Source: Candidatus Nitrosopumilus sp. (lineage in GTDB: Archaea > Thermoproteota > Nitrososphaeria > Nitrososphaerales > Nitrosopumilaceae). Taken from it: a stretch of 6,854 nucleotides of DNA. A program made the translations under genes and the position numbers. This document shows, one piece after another, positions 5,716 through 6,854 of the stretch. Under the pieces are notes generated by a model that saw nothing but the letters and a program-made list of their open reading frames with translations, had not been told where the DNA came from and ran no database searches. The first letter of the stretch is position 1; every line of letters starts with the position of its first letter. The DNA lies in the NCBI GenBank assembly GCA_029860565.1, contig JAOUAY010000063.1, positions 1 to 6,854 of the forward strand. Direction: 5' to 3'.

Positions 5716-6854
5716 ATGATCCAGATGAGACTAAATTATTATCAAATTAAGAAAAATATTCTTAGGGCTCGTAAATTGGTGATTAAAGCAACGAATATTG
5801 CTGGTTCTGGTCATCCTGGTGGTTCATTTTCTATGGCTGAAATTTTGGGTAGTTTGTTTAGTAATCATCTAAAATTTGATCCTACAAATCCTCAATGGGA
5901 AGATCGAGATCGTTTAGTTTTATCTAAAGGACATGCTGCTCCTGGCTTGTTTTCTAATATGGCAGTTGCAGGATATTTTCCAGATTCGGAAATGGAAACA
6001 CTACGAAAATTTGGTAGTAAATTACAGGGACATCCAGACCTAAAATGTCCTGGTGTGGAATTTTGTGGAGGTTCTTTGGGTACTGGATTGTCTTATTCTA
6101 TTGGAATTGCACTTGCTGCAAAAATTGATTCTAAAGATCATCATGTTTACACTATAATTGGAGATGGAGAATCCGATGAGGGTCAAGTTTGGGAGGCTGC
6201 AATGACAGCTGCAAAATACAAAGTTGATAATCTCACTGCTTTTCTTGATAGAAATTTTATTCAACAAGATTCCTACACTGAAAAAATTATGCCTCTTGAT
6301 GAAAAATTAGAGGGTGATGATATTTCTGAAATGTGGAAAGATGCCTCTCGTTGGAAAACTGGCGATAAATGGAGATCCTTTGGTTGGAATGTTATTGAAA
6401 TTGCTGGACATAGAGTTGAACAAATTGATACTGCAATTAGAAAAGCAAAAGCAACAAAAGGTGTACCTACTATAATCATAGCTAGAACCGTTAAGGGTAA
6501 ATCCATAGAACATATGGAGGATAATCCGCAATGGCATGGAAAATCTCCTGATTCTGATGTGGTTCCTATAATTAATCTTGAATTAGATTCACAATTTATG
6601 ATTGCCCCTTCAATCATTGCTGGAGATATGACAAATCTGGAAAATGAGATTAAAAGATGCATTTCTGGCAGATCTAATTTCATTCATCTTGATGTAATGG
6701 ATGGTCAATTTGTTCCAAACAAAACTTTTGATCATATCAAAATCAAAGAACTGAGACCTCTAACCAATATTCCATTTGATTCACATTTGATGATAAATGA
6801 ACCTGTAAAACATGTTAGAGATTACATTGATGCAGGGAGTGACATTATTACAGT
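5716..6854 (+). CDS. Transketolase N-terminal half fused to ribulose-phosphate 3-epimerase (3'-partial)
   Basis: One frame without a stop from ATG 5716 to the window end (379 full codons). Residues about 1-290 are the thiamine-diphosphate domain of transketolase, as in archaeal two-subunit transketolases. Evidence is GSGHPGGSFS with H33, LSKGHAAP with H73, GHPD with H106, the ThDP/Mg motif GDGESDEG (149-156) through N180, and the closing EWHG-like WHGK (273-276). Residues 295 onward are ribulose-phosphate 3-epimerase: IAPSIIAGD with S299, IHLDVMDGQFVPN with metal ligands H324 and D326, and HLMI with H357. The second catalytic Asp should lie past the edge. Epimerase converts ribulose 5-phosphate to xylulose 5-phosphate, the ketol donor of transketolase, so the fusion joins consecutive steps of the non-oxidative pentose phosphate pathway. 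The transketolase pyrimidine half is missing here and must come from another polypeptide or from further downstream. ATG 5725 is an alternative start. Confidence 0.92.
   Translation, partial: MIQMRLNYYQIKKNILRARKLVIKATNIAGSGHPGGSFSMAEILGSLFSNHLKFDPTNPQWEDRDRLVLSKGHAAPGLFSNMAVAGYFPDSEMETLRKFGSKLQGHPDLKCPGVEFCGGSLGTGLSYSIGIALAAKIDSKDHHVYTIIGDGESDEGQVWEAAMTAAKYKVDNLTAFLDRNFIQQDSYTEKIMPLDEKLEGDDISEMWKDASRWKTGDKWRSFGWNVIEIAGHRVEQIDTAIRKAKATKGVPTIIIARTVKGKSIEHMEDNPQWHGKSPDSDVVPIINLELDSQFMIAPSIIAGDMTNLENEIKRCISGRSNFIHLDVMDGQFVPNKTFDHIKIKELRPLTNIPFDSHLMINEPVKHVRDYIDAGSDIIT

Noticed and set aside
6313..6333. GTGATGA followed by CTGA, resembling boxes C and D of an archaeal guide RNA
   Set aside because: The boxes are too close for a guide segment and lie inside conserved transketolase coding sequence. 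Similar chance hits near 730 and 2636 are also within or at the end of genes.
6040..6683. Minus-strand open frames at 6040-6267, 6273-6683 and 6307-6537
   Set aside because: They are antisense to the transketolase-epimerase gene, whose catalytic motifs cover this interval. None has a motif or a promoter.
1..6854. Mobile elements, CRISPR repeats, tRNA genes, or a defence or secretion system
   Set aside because: No terminal inverted repeats, direct-repeat arrays, tRNA cloverleaf sequence, transposase, integrase or defence-type protein is visible. Apart from the fusion, the gene content is housekeeping.

Overview
The window looks like a core-genome segment of an AT-rich archaeon. The best guess is a marine-type ammonia-oxidising Nitrososphaerota (Thaumarchaeota), close to Nitrosopumilus or Nitrosarchaeum. 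Domain-level evidence is firm: an ABCE1/Rli1 ribosome-recycling ATPase, an Ard1-type acetyltransferase, an aTrm5-type methyltransferase, a stand-alone 5S rRNA gene and a transketolase that begins as the archaeal-style N-terminal half. Several start codons also sit about 26 nt below a TATA-like box with no Shine-Dalgarno motif, as in leaderless archaeal mRNAs. The phylum is inferred from the general look of the proteins and not proven here.

Layout. At 6-482 (+) is an Ard1/RimI-like N-acetyltransferase, which may start before the window. At 521-739 (+) is a two-helix membrane protein of unknown role. It converges, with one base between the stops, on a minus-strand operon: ABCE1 (3361 down to 1574) followed by a Trm5-like tRNA methyltransferase (1568 down to 741). 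Divergent from ABCE1 is a lone 5S rRNA gene (3461-3573, +). It is followed by a 42-codon gene for a single C2H2 zinc finger (3632-3760, +). That gene converges, two bases apart, on a leucyl aminopeptidase (5235 down to 3763). Behind the peptidase is a small DCC-family (DUF393) thioredoxin-like protein (5648 down to 5268). Divergent from that is a long open frame (5716 to the window end, +) that joins a transketolase N-terminal (thiamine-diphosphate) domain directly to a ribulose-phosphate 3-epimerase domain.

How the genes fit together. The left half concerns translation: protein N-acetylation, tRNA modification, ribosome splitting and 5S rRNA. The right half combines peptide turnover, a probable redox protein and the non-oxidative pentose phosphate pathway. 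In the fusion, the epimerase makes xylulose 5-phosphate, which is the donor substrate of transketolase, so the two activities are consecutive steps. The pyrimidine-binding (C-terminal) half of transketolase is not in the window and should lie elsewhere, perhaps just downstream.

I see no mobile element, CRISPR array, tRNA or defence system. The most notable items are the transketolase-epimerase fusion, the tiny zinc-finger gene, and the Trm5-like protein that lacks the usual N-terminal domain and has altered active-site motifs.
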